From Mactromeris polynyma (taxonomy: Eukaryota; Mollusca; Bivalvia; Venerida; Mactridae): 64,000 nt of DNA. The stretch spans positions 27,594,619-27,658,618 of the forward strand of contig JASFXZ010000001.1 in NCBI GenBank assembly GCA_032209605.1, read 5' to 3'. Below the pieces are notes generated by a model. That model worked only from the letters and a program-made list of their open reading frames with translations. It searched no databases and had not been told where the DNA came from. Made by a program: the position numbers and the translations under genes. Shown one piece after another: positions 34,381-45,109 of the stretch; the first letter of the stretch is position 1; each line of letters starts with the position of its first letter.

Positions 34381-35702
34381 CGAGGGCATTTGATAAGTAA
34401 TGGCAACAGCGGCGGGTTATTCAAACCCCTATCATTAACCCATAAATGACTATTTGAGACCTTCAAAGTACTCTCCCTGCGACTGTACACACTTTTCAAG
34501 TCGAATTAGCCACTCAGAAAATGCACCTTTAAAGCGTTCTTTGGGTATCCTGTTTATACACTGATATAACGCGCTGCCTACGGCGCTGCGCGTTTCAAAG
34601 CGGCGCCCTCGCAAGCATGATTTAATATATGGGTTCAACCAAAAGTCACAGGGAGAGAGATCTGGGCTATATGGAGGGTGTGATAAAACATGAATATGAT
34701 GCTCCTTCAGATAATCTTGTACTACGGCTGAACGATGGGCTGGTGCATTGTCATGTAGCAACTTGATGCCGCGGACCCCTGTCCGTGGGCGCTTTTTGTG
34801 TAATAGTTAACAACAGCCGGTAGTATATTTTCTTTGTATAACACTTCTGCGTTCAGGGACTGGGATTTGGGCCACAATTCCATCGGAATCGAAAAATAGG
34901 GCATACATAACGCGCCTGACACTTCTACTTCGCCGTGCAATTACAGGCCGTTGATTATTTTCACCTATCCACATTTTGTTATTTTCTTTAGTGGCAGGCT
35001 CAAAAAAGTACAGCCATGTTTCATCACCTGTTACAATTTCTTTGAGGCGCCTGGGGTCTTTATTTCTAAACATAGTGAGAAGAACCGAAGCTTTCTCTAC
35101 CCGCTCCCTCTTCTGCTCAGGGGTGAGCAAGTGCGGTATCCAGCGCGCACAAACCTTGTGTAGGTTTAACTTTTCCTTTAAAATCAAGAAAACCCGTGAC
35201 GAATTGAGACCCGATATCTCCCCGATCTGTTCAATAGTACATCTGGCATCTGTTTATATTATATCTTTTACAGTGCAGATGTCTTTGTCAGACACTGCAG
35301 ATTCTGGGCGCCCTGGACGGGCCTCATCTTTAATGTTAGATCTGCCATCTTTAAAGAGAGAAACCCACCGGGCAACTGTGCGATATGGAAGAGCACTTTC
35401 TCCATATACCTTGACTAAATCAGATTGAATATCTAAAGCGCTCAAGCCAAGCAATCCACGTATTTTGCAATACGCCCTTTGCTCCTCGCGAAAATCGCTA
35501 TTAGCTTCAGCCATTTTAATAGCCACTATAATGTACCACGCTATTTCAAACTTCATTTAAAAGTTCATTTGCACGTGATTCGCGTGTATTTTTTTGCCAG
35601 GTGAACGGAAAAATCAATACTCTTTCCATCGGTATGCTACACTAGTGGATGCACGTAAAAATCGATATTGGATCGTTGCCAATACTTATAAAATGCCCCT
35701 CG
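34381..35702 (-). mobile_element. mariner transposon, nearly complete but inactivated
   Basis: The 1.3-kb element is bounded by inverted repeats (left CGAGGGCATTTGATAAGTAA; right, read inward, CGAGGGGCATTTTATAAGTA) and flanked by TA dinucleotides at 34379-34380 and 35703-35704. The minus strand encodes a transposase: N-terminal helix-turn-helix (REEQRAYCKIRGLLGLSA, RTVARWVSLFKDGRSN), then the DD34D catalytic core TGDETWLYFFEP, LLHDNAPAHRSAV and PPYSPDLSPCDFWL. A premature stop follows VKDII near 35252, and the frame is shifted twice around 34810-34880. The catalytic aspartates are present, but no continuous protein can be made. Confidence 0.93.
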
Positions 35703-35709
35703 TATGTTT

Positions 35710-36340
35710 ATTAAATATTGAATTTGAAATACTAATGGTAAATCATTATTTTTTAAGTTTATTTGACAATAAGAGTATTTTACTGTCTGTAAGCATTGCC
35801 CAATGCACAAACTGGTTTACAATTTCGATTTGAATTAGAACTGTTCATGAATTGTCCACCTTCAGTGTATAAATACACACAGACACACACTAATGGCTTC
35901 GGGTCAACTGATAACTGTTCAATGGCTTCACTGACACTTGTTTTCTATTAAAGTGTTTACACTGTAAAAAAACAAACTGATATGGTTCCTATGTCTACGT
36001 ATTCATCATTTAATCACGTGGGAAAAGGAGACGATTATTGTTGCGTCAAGATCCACATTGATAGATAATTTTGTCACGTAATGCCCCGGTCATAACCGGC
36101 CGTACACCTGTCTGCGGCGGGTCTACGACGGATTTCGCAGAAAATCCGTGCGTTGGATGCACGGGTCCGAACGTTATTTAAGCCCGCGGTAGCACGCAGG
36201 CCACAATAGGAGACTACTTGGCATGTCCACGCGACACGTGGAGTAGTTTTTTTATAATTGAGAAGTACATGTATGTTGACCTAACATTTACCAGGAACTG
36301 TTTATTACATTCATTGTACACATTGCTGTTGAATGTCCTG
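35710..36340. other. Non-coding stretch
   Basis: A short CA-rich tract (ACACACAGACACACAC) lies near 35875. No gene recognised. Confidence 0.45.
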
Positions 36341-36349
36341 TTTAAAGCT

Positions 36350-36633
36350 TAGATGAATGTTGTCGTGTATGAGTTGCGGTTGTGTCCAAGGGCGCAGCCA
36401 TATTGAAATTGACGAAAATATGTAATCGGAACGCCTCGGTGATCTACGCTCAAATATAATTTACGGAGCTCGTCGGAGATCAACGAGTATTCATAACTCT
36501 ATACCACAGTATTTTACAGTCGACGATTTGATTGGCTACTCAAGGTCACATGAACGTGACCTGTATTGTGCAGTCGTCAGATCCAGTTAGCGTATAGTAT
36601 AGGGGCGTGCGACTGGAGCTGATCTTAATGTGT
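36350..36633 (-). repeat. Repeated promoter plus first-exon cassette, minus copy (R8)
   Basis: Reverse complement of 48888-49160. Read on the minus strand it holds TAGCCAATCAAATCGTCG (CCAAT box), then ATGGCTGCGCCCTTGG opening MAAPLDTTATHTRQHSSKL and an early stop. The partner reads MAAPLGTTISPTRQHSLVD and continues. The frame is truncated here. Confidence 0.65.
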
Positions 36634-36639
36634 TTGCAA

Positions 36640-37630
36640 ATGTCTAAGCCGTGGGTTTTATTCGCATGAAAGGTAACTTTGAAATGCCGATAAACAGGCA
36701 ATACTTTCTTTTGACGAGTTTATGTTACGTACGTGCCGTAAAATACAGTAGTAAAAAGGACCAAAAATTAAAGAAAATGATAATTTTGACGATATTTGAC
36801 TGCCTGCCGTTTGCGTATTCAATTTATGTCGGGATGGCAAAACATACATTTGTTTTTGCAAACATCTTGTTAACTTGAAAGGTGACACATACAATGTGTT
36901 AATGATCTGGCGATACTTTATATTCAGCAGTAGAAAATTCTATAACCACAATTGCGATTATCAAAGCATATATAAGAACTTTAAATTCTCTCAAAGATCT
37001 TATGGGGATCATTGCTAGAGACTCGTTCTTCAAAAGAAAAGAGACATTAAATACATAACTAGAATAACTGCTCAATTTTTTCATTTTTAAATTACATTTG
37101 AACACACAGATGAATCTTTCATGTTTTGTTTAAAACAGGTAACAAACACAACGTGTGTTAATACAGTCAAACGGCATACTGTTGTAAGGTGGGATTTTCA
37201 TGCTACTTGCTCAATATAATAAGTTCCATTGGTTTTTCAACTTTTCGATTAAAGCGGTATAAACGTTTTATGTAATAAATGTATGTAAAACCCTTTTAAC
37301 ATATGTGGTAAGGAATTCTTGCTGACGAAAATATATTACATTCCCTGAACTTGACTAGAAATGATGCTATCTCTGAAGAACTCTATTGACTTGAACTTTC
37401 TGACATGAAAACATTATGCTTGTGATGTAAATTAAACATATTTTCATTTCCTGTTCAAAATTAAAATAATAAATTAGAAATTCTCTCAGATTTGCCTAAA
37501 CCCTCCTTTCGCGTTGATGTCTAAAATCATCTACCTTTGGTTTAGAAACACGTCCCTATTAAACTAACAGGAAGTATTTGCATAACATGACATGCAGTAT
37601 GGGCGGCTTGAAACGAACATATAGTCATCT
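36640..37630. other. Non-coding stretch
   Basis: No domain-like frame or recurrent repeat recognised downstream (3') of the modular gene's last coding exon. Confidence 0.4.
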
Positions 37631-37639
37631 GAAACAAGC

Positions 37640-37790
37640 AATATCTTTCTTTTTTTAAAAGATAAACGGCGTAGATAGAATGATGTCTTCCGGCATGTTA
37701 AATGAAATAATGTTTTTTGCAACATGTTGAAAAATAAATCCTTACAAAAAATTAACTCGGATATTGACATAACGGTGGAGATTTCTGTGT
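37640..37790 (+). repeat. Repeat R9, left copy (inverted partner 58090-58205)
   Basis: Shared sequence includes AACGGCGTAGATAGAATGAT and, further on, CAACATGTTGAAAAATAAAT in reverse complement of 58090-58205. Confidence 0.65.
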
Positions 37791-37799
37791 TTACATTTA

Positions 37800-38885
37800 C
37801 ATTGAGATAAAGATCGTTAGGGTGCATCTATGTATCCCTTTGAGTGTAAATAGAGCTATGTCGAAGAAATATGAGAAATACCACATGCAAATAACAACAA
37901 CTACAAAGCGACCTTTTTGAGGATAAAATAAGTTAAACAAAATTGAATGTACTATGCACAACAATATTTCATTAACTACAATACACTAATGCTACCATTA
38001 CAATTTTAAATAATGAACAAAGGAATAATGTTAAAGATTTTCATAAAATTTGCATAAACTGTCTCAAAAAGATGATACAACAACTTCTGCAAAATGTGAT
38101 AAGAATAACTAAACTTATGATTGAGATACACATTTTTACCAGCCAACTCTCCAATAAAAAATTAACAAAATTTGCTCGCTGTCTTTCGGAACTCTGAGCC
38201 AATAAAGGGGTACTCTACGGGTAGAGAATGATCTTTTAGAGATAAATAACGGAAAACTATAAAATAGAAAAAAAATGTAATTTCTTGATACAAAAAGCAA
38301 ACACGTCAGTAAGTTATCCTGGTACTGTAATGATGGACCTCTCTTATCAGAGTCATTTTATATACATGCTTAAACATATTAACTACTAACTGCAAAATTC
38401 GAACTGCTGACGAACGCACATCTTACGAAAAATCCGTTTGGTGCCTCATGGGTGAAAATTTGATTGGTCAAATTTTAAAAAGCCCGCTTCGAGGACAACA
38501 TTTGGTTGGTCAAAAATGTAGATCAAAATCAATGTTTTACAGCTACGCCGAAAAATGCTGTGTCGCTTTAAGAACTGCATAGATGATTGTTCTCCCTTCT
38601 CATTTCTGATGGACGGATAAACTTAGAAGTTGTTACGAGTGTGTGAAAATCTGACGCTTGCTTATTTTATGTAAATTGGATAACGAATGTCACAACATTA
38701 TTAAAAATGTTTCGTTAATTCAACGATAACAACTTTTCACCGAAATAGTGAATATTAATATATATGAACTAGCAAAGCTGTATTTAAGAATCCGATTGTG
38801 GAATGTAATTGTTATAAAAACAGCTTCATGTACATGAAATAGAGAATCAGTTAATGGCACATATTAATCACACAAATGATGTCAG
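37800..38885. other. Non-coding stretch downstream of the modular gene
   Basis: AT-rich DNA that would hold the 3' untranslated region of the gene ending at 38888 on the minus strand. I did not find a canonical AATAAA close to the stop. Confidence 0.4.
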
Positions 38886-38887
38886 TG

Positions 38888-39081
38888 TTAATATTTGCAT
38901 CTAATGTCAACATTTTCAGAAATGCACTCATCAATGTGGTTCAAACACAAGCTGTTAAATTCGGAGGACATGAGTGCGTTAATGTAGAAGTTTGCAATAT
39001 TTTCTCTGTCGTCTGGCTTATCACAAGTTGCAAACGTTTTGATTTCGTCTCTCGATTCATTCTTGTCATTACCAAACAACA
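38888..39081 (-). CDS. Exon 6 of modular gene: Cys-containing C-terminal tail
   Basis: The minus-strand acceptor GAATTTTCAG opens a phase-1 exon. It reads LFGNDKNESRDEIKTFATC, DKPDDRENIANFYINALM, SSEFNSLCLNHIDECISEN, VDIRCKY and TAA at 38890-38888. It follows the second sushi exon in frame (PD-M-LFGN). It has four cysteines and a predicted helical centre and matches no domain I can name. I recall similar tails after the second sushi in bivalve SVEP1-like proteins, where the chain continues after the CG that ends this block. Here it stops, so the gene is either short or truncated. The plus-strand frame at 38876-39085 is a shadow. Confidence 0.65.
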
Positions 39082-39397
39082 CTGAAAATTCAAAAACGTT
39101 ACGCTGCATTAGTTCGAAAATATACAGGTTTGTTGTGATTTAAATCCTTCACGTATTCCAATATGCAGTTGACACAAAATTAGTTGAGAACACCGCTATT
39201 GTGAATACGATATCAAAGTAGTCAATAATTTCCACGACATGTTTTCATTGGCTAGCCACCACATAATTTGTTTACACTCATTCTCAGGTACATAAAACGT
39301 TCTTTTTTATTGAATACTTACCTTTCGTTTGATTTAATACGGAACAACTTATTTTTACTTAAGCGTACATAGGTTAAGATTGCTAATTCTAACTTAC

Positions 39398-39598
39398 TAT
39401 CGGGAAGGCATTTCTTAAGAGGACGTGATGGTAACCAGTTGCCAGTTGCACCGCAGTTGAACATTGTCCCTGTGAAGCCCGGAGGTAAGACAAACCCCGC
39501 AAAACACGAATACGTGCATACACGAGCATACTCCATTCTCCAATTATTACATACGACCATACCATTCTCTGGAACAACCAATGACTGGCAAGGATGAG
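39398..39598 (-). CDS. Exon 5 of modular gene: second sushi/CCP domain
   Basis: 201-nt phase 1-1 exon with acceptor TCCTTGTACAG and donor GTAAGT after CCCGATA. It reads HPCQSLVVPENGMVVCNNW, RMEYARVCTYSCFAGFVLPP, GFTGTMFNCGATGNWLPSR, PLKKCLPD. It has six cysteines, the selectin-like six-Cys form of the sushi fold with an extra disulfide, and the conserved Gly-x-Trp before the last cysteine. Residues about 296-362 of the predicted 426-residue chain. It joins the HYR exon as VK-P-HPC. Extracellular protein-protein contact is the expected role. Confidence 0.88.
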
Positions 39599-39767
39599 CT
39601 GTACAAGGAAATATAGACTAGTCAAGACTATCGTGGGTTAAGAAGCAACTTAATCTCTCTCTTTTAAGAAACTTCACTACATTATGACAAAGTGATCTAA
39701 AACGGTCAATGTGATTTCGCCAGGTTTACATAGCACATCACGAAATTGTGTCATTTCATTTACTCAC

Positions 39768-40013
39768 GTTTTACAGCCACTGCAAACAAGCACTCAGACT
39801 TTAATCCGTTGGATGTTTTAACTGCGGAGTATTGAACAATGAATTCTCCCCAAGGAAATTCATAATAATTTGTTGGATAGTTTCTGGTAACCTTAATTTC
39901 AGTGTTATGGGGATCGGTTATATTCGGATCATTCCATGTTTGTAAGCTGGTCATGTTGGACGTAAAGATGGTCCGGTTAGTCGGACATCCTGTTACAACA
40001 GGGGGCTGAACAT
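39768..40013 (-). CDS. Exon 4 of modular gene: HYR domain
   Basis: 246-nt phase 1-1 exon with acceptor CACTTTTGCAG and donor GTGAGT. The complete HYR (hyalin repeat) module reads VQPPVVTGCPTNRTIFT, SNMTSLQTWNDPNITDPHN, TEIKVTRNYPTNYYEFPWG, EFIVQYSAVKTSNGLKSE, CLFAVAVK. It shows the expected CP, the W..P...D strand, the FP-x-G turn and a closing C-x-F. Residues about 214-295. HYR folds are immunoglobulin-like and usually adjoin sushi or EGF modules in adhesion and complement-like proteins, as here. Confidence 0.9.
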
Positions 40014-40300
40014 CTGCAAAAGTGTTATTTGAATGGTATTGAATATTTTACCAAACCATCATTAAATGGAAAGGGAAAATATTACAATTACAAGGTTTAC
40101 TGGTACAGTGTATTATCAATTTGGAAAGGAGCAGTATATGTAATTAATAGTTTATATAGACTTAGAAACGTGTAATAACCTTAAAAACTCGTACTTTCAC
40201 GAAATACTCTTATCTATAGACCGCAAATACGACGTACAAATGTTCAAATTGATGTAGCGGTAAAAAAACACGTATAATGTAACAGAATATATTTGCAGAC

Positions 40301-40414
40301 CCAAGTCACATATTTTCTCTGTCCATCCTTGTTGACAGACACATCTGAAGTCTCCCAAAAGGTTCACGCATATAGCTCCATTTTTGCATGGGTTGCTGTT
40401 GCACGATGTTGCAT
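40301..40414 (-). CDS. Exon 3 of modular gene: EGF-like domain
   Basis: 114-nt phase 1-1 exon encoding ATSCNSNPCKNGAICVNL, LGDFRCVCQQGWTEKICDL: six cysteines in the EGF pattern C-C-C-CxC-C with the conserved aromatic and Gly. The acceptor is CATCCATTTTAG. The donor is the weak GTCTGC, chosen because it keeps phase 1 and yields CDL-D-VQPPVV into the HYR exon. There is no calcium-binding D-x-D/N-E signature at the start. Residues about 176-213. Confidence 0.87.
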
Positions 40415-40764
40415 CTAAAATGGATGAATTAGACAATTGTTATTTTCAATCGAAAAATGCAATTTGGTCTTTATCAATGATATAATTAATAACAATGGTG
40501 ATATCGATGAAACTATTATCTTTAACAAACTTAAAAAGGGTAAAACTGGATATCAGAAATGTCTATACACAAATTATGGTTAACAGCTATTAAAACTGAA
40601 AACTCATAACGCGATCAAGTTCGAACTTCACTATCAGACAGCGTTATAAACGCTATCAGATATAAACCAAATTACTACTTTTATGATGTATTTCTCCAAA
40701 CCCAATGTCAAAAGCCAAACATTCAAGCGTTTTGGTCACGTAGCTTAACTATTGATATTAACTA

Positions 40765-41130
40765 ACGAGTAGGGAAGAATTTGGGGGAAATATGACTTTT
40801 TATAGAAAAGCATAGAGATAAAATATTGGTGTGGTTAATTCTAGGGTGACAATAAATCGACCTTTTAATCTGTAAAGGTGTGAAATTAAACAAAATTAAA
40901 TAAAATGTTACAAAGAAAAACTTGATTACAATAAGTATAATTGTTGCGATGATATTGTTGAATTTTATACTTTAAGTGAAAATTATTAGATTAATACTAT
41001 TAGTAGTGTATTGCCGATGTTGCAATAATTTAGACAAATAACCTGCATAACCTATTGATATTCATTTTATAAGTCTTAGAATGTTTATGTAAAACAAATT
41101 TCTGTATATTAAAGACTGACACCTGCCAAT
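40765..41130 (-). repeat. Internal part of element E, another copy (R5)
   Basis: Reverse complement of about 17545-17900. Shared blocks include AATATTGGTGTGGTTAATT and GACAAATAACCTGCATAA. It lies in the 11.3-kb intron of the modular gene. Confidence 0.7.
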
Positions 41131-41642
41131 TAGATATTCTGATACCTGGTGTCATAGTGTGAACGACAACATTATCTCTAAGGTGGTGACCAATTAATGA
41201 TTTCTAGCAGTTGGGGTACAATTGACAGTTTGTAATGTACTTTCACTAAACCAGTATCTATATATTTGCTCTGAATTGAAACAAAATGTTTATCGCAATT
41301 GAAATTAAGTTGCTGCTAAAGAAAATGCGAAATGGTCTTCTAGAAGAAATTTAGCGCTACCAGTCTAACTATACACCATAAACCATGCTCCAGCGAACAA
41401 TGTAGCACGCCAGCTAGATTGAGATAATATCTAAAGCGACCACATGTGGAGATATGGCGCTGTGATCGATATACACATGCAGTTAAACTATGAACTAGAA
41501 AGGAAAACTAGAATGCGTCCATAGGACACAGATGCCCCCACTTGCAGCCTTTGTCACAAAAGCAAATGCTATTATTCTGCTCATAGTTTGTAAATGGAAA
41601 TCAAAATTACCAAGTTAACAACTGTACTGATTATGGTGACAA

Positions 41643-42230
41643 GTCAAGGGCCCTAACTTTGCACTTACTGGGCGTAACCATACATGAAACCCCAGGTGCA
41701 CAATTATACAGGTTGGTGAACATTCATGTAAAGTCTTACGACACTGGCTCATATAGTTTTGGAGATATGAGTGACACAAGATTGCATACTCTGTAGGCTA
41801 TGTTTTAACTAGGTCAAGGGCCATAACTGTGCATTTACTGGGCACAGCCAAACATGAAACCCCAGGTGCAAAACTTCACATGCTGGTGAACATTCCTGTA
41901 AAGTTTAATGACTGTGGCTCATATAGTTTTGGAGATATGAGTGACACAAGATTGCATACTCTGTAGGCTATATTTTAACTAAGTCAATGGCCATAACTGT
42001 GCAATTACTGGGCACAGCCAAACATGAAACACCAGGTGCAAAACTACATAGACTGGTGAACATTCCTGTAAAGTTTTATGACTCTGGCTCATATTCTTTG
42101 GAGATATGAGTGACACAAAATTTTTGTGACGGACGGAAGGACGGACGGACAGACGGACGGACGGACAGGCTGACAAGGGCAAATCTATATGCCCCCCCCC
42201 TTCAGAGTGGGGGCATTACAATTGAAATCA
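41643..42230 (+). repeat. Three 170-bp tandem units plus ACGG microsatellite
   Basis: Units start at 41643, 41813 and 41983 with GTCAAGGGCC(A/C)TAACT. Each carries CATGAAACCCCAGGTGCA-type and GGAGATATGAGTGACACAAG blocks; the third is cut short near 42120. An (ACGG)n tract runs 42128-42170, followed by a CCCCC...GGGGG hairpin (42191-42214). The layout recalls the bivalve pearl/BIV160 repeat class, a recollection not tested. Confidence 0.85.
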
Positions 42231-42769
42231 TCAGGTTCAAAGTTAAAAAGGACCAAAATGAAATAATATATTTTTCATCAAATTTACATATTTGTAAAGC
42301 TTAAGGAATGAAGATTGTAAACTGAAATATCGGGTTTTAAACCCGACCAGTCCGTTTTTTCCCTTCTTTGTCTATATAGCCTTGGTTCGTGTCTTCAAAG
42401 TTAAAAAGGACCAAAATGTTATTTCACAATCTTTCTGACAAACGGAAAATGTATTGCAGAAATGTTTTCAAATCGTTTGCACAATTTTGATATCTCAATC
42501 CGTTGTTGAGATATTAACGATTTCCCACAGTTCCCAAGTATGTTTCCCATTACCCACGTTATCGACGGTGGCTAAGCGAGGCGCTATGAAAGTTGGGTAT
42601 GTCGATAATAATTTTGTCTTGGATTGAATAGATATAATTGGGCTCTGCTGTGCGATTTCCAACCTTAGGGTCAAATTTAACATTTTCACTTTTTGACATA
42701 TTCATGAAGTTTATTCTTTGCTCTTTCAGTAAAGCTCCATTGTTTTCAAATATTCACTCCCGTTTTGTT

Positions 42770-43215
42770 GCTATGACGTCCTGAAGAACGTTGCACATTT
42801 TTAAAAATGAAGTGACGTCACTGACGTCGTTTTCATTTTCACATGTATTACACTTGTACATATGACACATTTATCCTCTGCACTTGTTCGTGTACAATTA
42901 CAAAGTAGTATTTTATGGAGAGTGTATATAAACAATTAACACAGAATGACAGTTTATAATTAGTTTATACCACAAATAAAACTAAAGTACAGCCAGAATA
43001 CCACAGGATTAACAGTGTGAAGGTCACGTTATCAATATTGGTTGACATATTACAATGCAGCATTTCATGTTTTATCAAAATTGTGTTGTTTAAGGATTAA
43101 GCTATTCAAAAAGTTAAACATTTCTTTAATATTCTAAATCATTGAATAAAAATGACGTGATGACAACAATATTTGACGTTGAAAAAGATTGAATTTGACG
43201 TTCAAGACGTCACTT
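42770..43215. repeat. Cluster of TGACGT (CRE-like) motifs in an intron
   Basis: TGACGTC or a close relative occurs at about 42774, 42812 and 42820 (AGTGACGTCACTGACGTCG), 43154, 43185, 43198 and 43207. TGACGTCA is the core of CREB/ATF sites. No test of function is possible from sequence, and AT-rich repeat debris could explain it. Confidence 0.3.
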
Positions 43216-43219
43216 GAAA

Positions 43220-44660
43220 AACATTGAATAAGTAATACATTATTAATTTCATTGACCTACTACAAGTATATGAAGCACATAAAACAACAAATTTTAACAT
43301 GAACTATAATGTTTATCATAAAAGAATTTATAAAAATGGTATTTATTAAACTTGTATAAACTGCATCAAATGTATGCTCACTTATAGTTGAACACGGAAT
43401 CCATCAAAATTCTAGTGATTGTGACAATATTCGACATACATGCTTATAGGGCAATATAAAGTTTAAAGGTACATTTTCAGGAAAATGTATATGCAAAAGT
43501 GAATACATAATTATATCAGCCTGATGTAATTGTATAATTATTTAATTATAAGACAACGATGTATTAATAGAACATATTAATTAGCAATTATAATTATTTA
43601 CATATGAACAAAGATTATACTATAGTCACCATTTTAGTCAATATTTATATTTTGTTATACAATGAATTTATACAAGCAAAATCTATGTTCAAACACAAAT
43701 GCAGATTTACTAATACAGTTACAGTTACATTGGCGTATGTTGGCACATGTAAATAAAACAAAAAAGTCCTAAATGTTAAATTTGACTTCAGTATTCTCAC
43801 AGCTAATGATAATATTAACATCAATTAATATATATTTCATGGTTCATTTAATCTGATTGGTTGATGCTAATTGTTTTGCAATTCATAAGCCACGCCCTAG
43901 ACAGAAGATTAGTCCTACTGGTCACTAAATTGCCCCATGTGTCAGCTGTAAAAACATAAGAGTCATAAAACCCCAGGAGATCTTTATTATGTGTTAATTC
44001 ATATTGCTATTTCCTGTTAGATATAATTAATCCCATTGATAATTGCAATGATTAGGTCATCTTTGATCTCAATTTGTAATTCACAACGTGGTTGCAACTG
44101 TCATCCAAAAATATTTTCTTAGCCAGCGACTTCAAACATCTTTGATGTTTATTCTTGTTGAAAATTAAATTGTTGTCACAAGAATTGCAACACTGACAAT
44201 AAGTACCTGGATTTGACCTACTTTAATATTGATTTTGTGCTGGTGAATTTTCAGAAAATAGCTGACTTGTGTACACATACTGTGAAAATTTCTTTACATG
44301 GGATTATTTGATGGCCGTTTTTGGAATAACTTTTATTATTAACCATATTTTTTTGGTGGAATTAATATCTTACAAGATTGCTTTTTACATTAGGGTAAGT
44401 TAAAGTTATGGTACTTATTGTAAAAATCCGAACATTTATTGTAAACTTGCCACGAGTATGTGAAGAAATTACACTTCCACGAGTGCAGCGTAAAATCGCT
44501 ACCTGTGATGTTTTAAATGCAGTTTATGCAAAAACTTTATATAGTAACCCAATTTTTTTTAAATGCTTTAGCTTAAGGAAATAGCGATCTTTTCATAAGA
44601 ATAAATAAGAATGTCCGAATTTTACGAACAAATGGATTTATAGTGGTTTAAAAACAAGTG
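43220..44660. other. AT-rich intronic DNA, nothing recognised
   Basis: Part of the large intron 2 of the modular gene; no coding frame or repeated block identified. Confidence 0.5.
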
Positions 44661-44669
44661 AGTGAAAAC

Positions 44670-44755
44670 ACGTGATCATGGAGATGGTATTAGGGCGTGA
44701 AATCGAGTGAACATGGAGATGGTATTAGGGCGTGAAAACGAGTGATCATGGAGTA
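44670..44755 (+). repeat. 35-bp tandem repeat, about 2.4 copies
   Basis: The unit GTGATCATGGAGATGGTATT...GGGCGTGAAA(T/A)CGA occurs twice and is followed by a third partial unit. Confidence 0.75.
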
Positions 44756-44820
44756 AAGGGATAATATGTCACAAGAATTAATGCTTTAAAGAAATAAAAA
44801 AGGAAAAAAAAACAACTACC

Positions 44821-44885
44821 AGGATTCGAACCCGCGACCTTTAGTTTAGAGAGCGACAGTCACTTCCACTACGCTACAAGGCTAT
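44821..44885 (-). mobile_element. tRNA-like sequence (SINE head or tRNA pseudogene)
   Basis: Minus strand: TAGCGTAGTGGAAGTGAC (A-box-like) and GGTTCGAATCCTGG (B-box), followed within about 10 bp by a long T run that could end pol III transcription. The acceptor stem does not pair well, so a functional tRNA is unlikely. Confidence 0.5.
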
Positions 44886-45109
44886 AAATTTTTATAAATA
44901 ACTATTCTATTTTTAGAAGTATGCGAGGGGAAGCTACTCCGTATCTAATTTTATAAATTCATTAATAAACAAGTTTGAGAGGTCGCAAAAGTCATACATC
45001 GTCAATTATTTTAATATTTAAAGTCATGATGCATATTATTAGCACTATCCAACGGTATATGGTGTGTTTACAGCTATAATCGAGTGTTGTAAACAACGAC
45101 TTCAATCGC

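Noticed and set aside
38876..39085. 69-codon plus-strand frame
   Set aside because: Antisense to exon 6 of the modular gene.
41643..42120. CRISPR-like array
   Set aside because: Units are 170 bp, directly abutting and without spacers; this is a eukaryotic tandem repeat.
42110..42304. Frame with RKDGRTDGRTDRLT repeats
   Set aside because: It is the translation of the ACGG microsatellite, not a protein.
44821..44885. Functional tRNA gene
   Set aside because: Boxes and a T-run are present, but acceptor-stem halves do not pair and the anticodon loop is not convincing.
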